Origin: Sinorhizobium mexicanum
Lineage (GTDB): Bacteria > Pseudomonadota > Alphaproteobacteria > Rhizobiales > Rhizobiaceae
Direction of reading: 5' to 3'
DNA: 64,000 bases
Assembly (NCBI RefSeq): GCF_013488225.1
Contig: NZ_CP041238.1
Span: forward strand, 4,066,501-4,130,500
Shown: positions 63,670 through 64,000 of the stretch, in pieces
Layout: the number at the start of each line of letters is the position of its first letter
Position numbering within the stretch: position 1 is the stretch's first letter
The notes under the pieces: generated by a model
What the model was told of the DNA's origin: nothing
What the model saw: only the letters and a program-made list of their open reading frames with translations
The model's database searches: none
Translations under genes and position numbers: made by a program

Positions 63670-64000
63670 TCAATGGTCTCCGGCGCCAATCTTTTCGAGC
63701 TCGTAGGGTGTCGTCTGGTATATTTCGTTGATCCAGTTGCCGAAGAAGAGATGCGCGTGGCTGCGCCAGCGGTTCTGCGGCGGCAGGTCCGCGTCATTGT
63801 GCGGGAAATAGTCGTGCGGCAGCTTGATCGGCACGCCGGCGTCCACATCGCGGAAATATTCGTCCGACAAGGAGGTCGAATCATACTCCACGTGGTTGAA
63901 CATGTAGAGCCGGTTGCCTTTCTTTTCGTGCACGAGGCAGATGCCCATTTCCTTCGATTCCATCAGGACTTCGAGCTCCGGCACGCGGTCGATGTCGGCG
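63670..64000 (-). CDS. metA: Homoserine O-acetyltransferase/succinyltransferase MetA (N-terminus off window)
   Basis: Only the C-terminal 109 codons are in the window. They match MetA enzymes: [40 protein letters not shown] with the catalytic His and Glu region, [20 protein letters not shown] and [20 protein letters not shown]. MetA activates homoserine for methionine synthesis. A short start at 63984 (GTG) is a false internal one. The gene runs into the window edge and is followed six bases later by the VWA gene. Confidence 0.92.
   Translation of the reverse strand, partial: ADIDRVPELEVLMESKEMGICLVHEKKGNRLYMFNHVEYDSTSLSDEYFRDVDAGVPIKLPHDYFPHNDADLPPQNRWRSHAHLFFGNWINEIYQTTPYELEKIGAGDH

Overview
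The window is a stretch of alphaproteobacterial chromosome, most likely Sinorhizobium/Ensifer or a close relative. The core genes are GC-rich, the gene order rplU-rpmA-GNAT-GNAT-obgE-proB-proA-nadD-rsfS-rlmH-envC-ctpA-rppH is typical of Rhizobiales, and the gaps hold the palindromic intergenic mosaic repeats characteristic of that group. This identification comes from recognised families and layout, not from a database search.

Region 1 (1-5126) is core: a Tat-exported PhoD-type phosphatase (cut by the window edge), a KTSC protein, an amidase, two small unknowns and a DUF429 protein. Region 2 (5127-36026) is a 30.9-kb genomic island integrated into the 3' end of a tRNA-Ser(CGA) gene. A 17-bp direct repeat marks both ends. 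The island starts with a P4-type tyrosine integrase, an unknown gene, an AlpA-like regulator and a P4-alpha-like primase-helicase. An IS66-family element with 8-bp target duplications splits the primase-helicase. This backbone resembles a P4-like satellite or integrative element. Behind it lies a DUF3768 module, an XRE regulator divergent from a DUF805/membrane/secreted-protein operon, and then a dense run of nucleases and DNA-binding proteins that looks like a defence island. That run holds a GIY-YIG plus YaaA-like pair, an HNH nuclease, a three-gene DUF4258/HTH/EVE-like operon, a UvrD/HelD-type helicase with a nuclease-like insert, a serine recombinase, a RusA plus nuclease-HEPN pair, an unknown gene, a complete type I restriction-modification operon (hsdRMS, with a SocA/Panacea-like domain fused to HsdS), an EVE/GIY-YIG protein and an Mrr endonuclease.

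Region 3 (36027-64000) is core again. It holds tRNA-Ser, rplU-rpmA, two acetyltransferases, an EEP-family hydrolase, obgE-proB-proA-nadD-rsfS-rlmH, envC-ctpA, a divergent polysaccharide deacetylase, rppH, bacterioferritin with its ferredoxin behind an iron-type palindrome, the SOS mutasome imuA-imuB-dnaE2 behind a perfect GTTC-N7-GTTC LexA box, a zincin, a Trm112-like protein, a LON-substrate-binding protein, a thioredoxin/TPR protein, a prolyl-tRNA editing protein, tRNA-Gly(GCC), an aldose epimerase, a VWA protein and the C-terminus of MetA.

The most promising undescribed material is in the island cargo: the 19657-21689 operon with a periodic CGGGAT operator array upstream, the RusA/nuclease-HEPN pair, the GIY-YIG/YaaA-like pair and the HsdS-SocA-like fusion. 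All functional claims for these are inference from domain recognition by eye.
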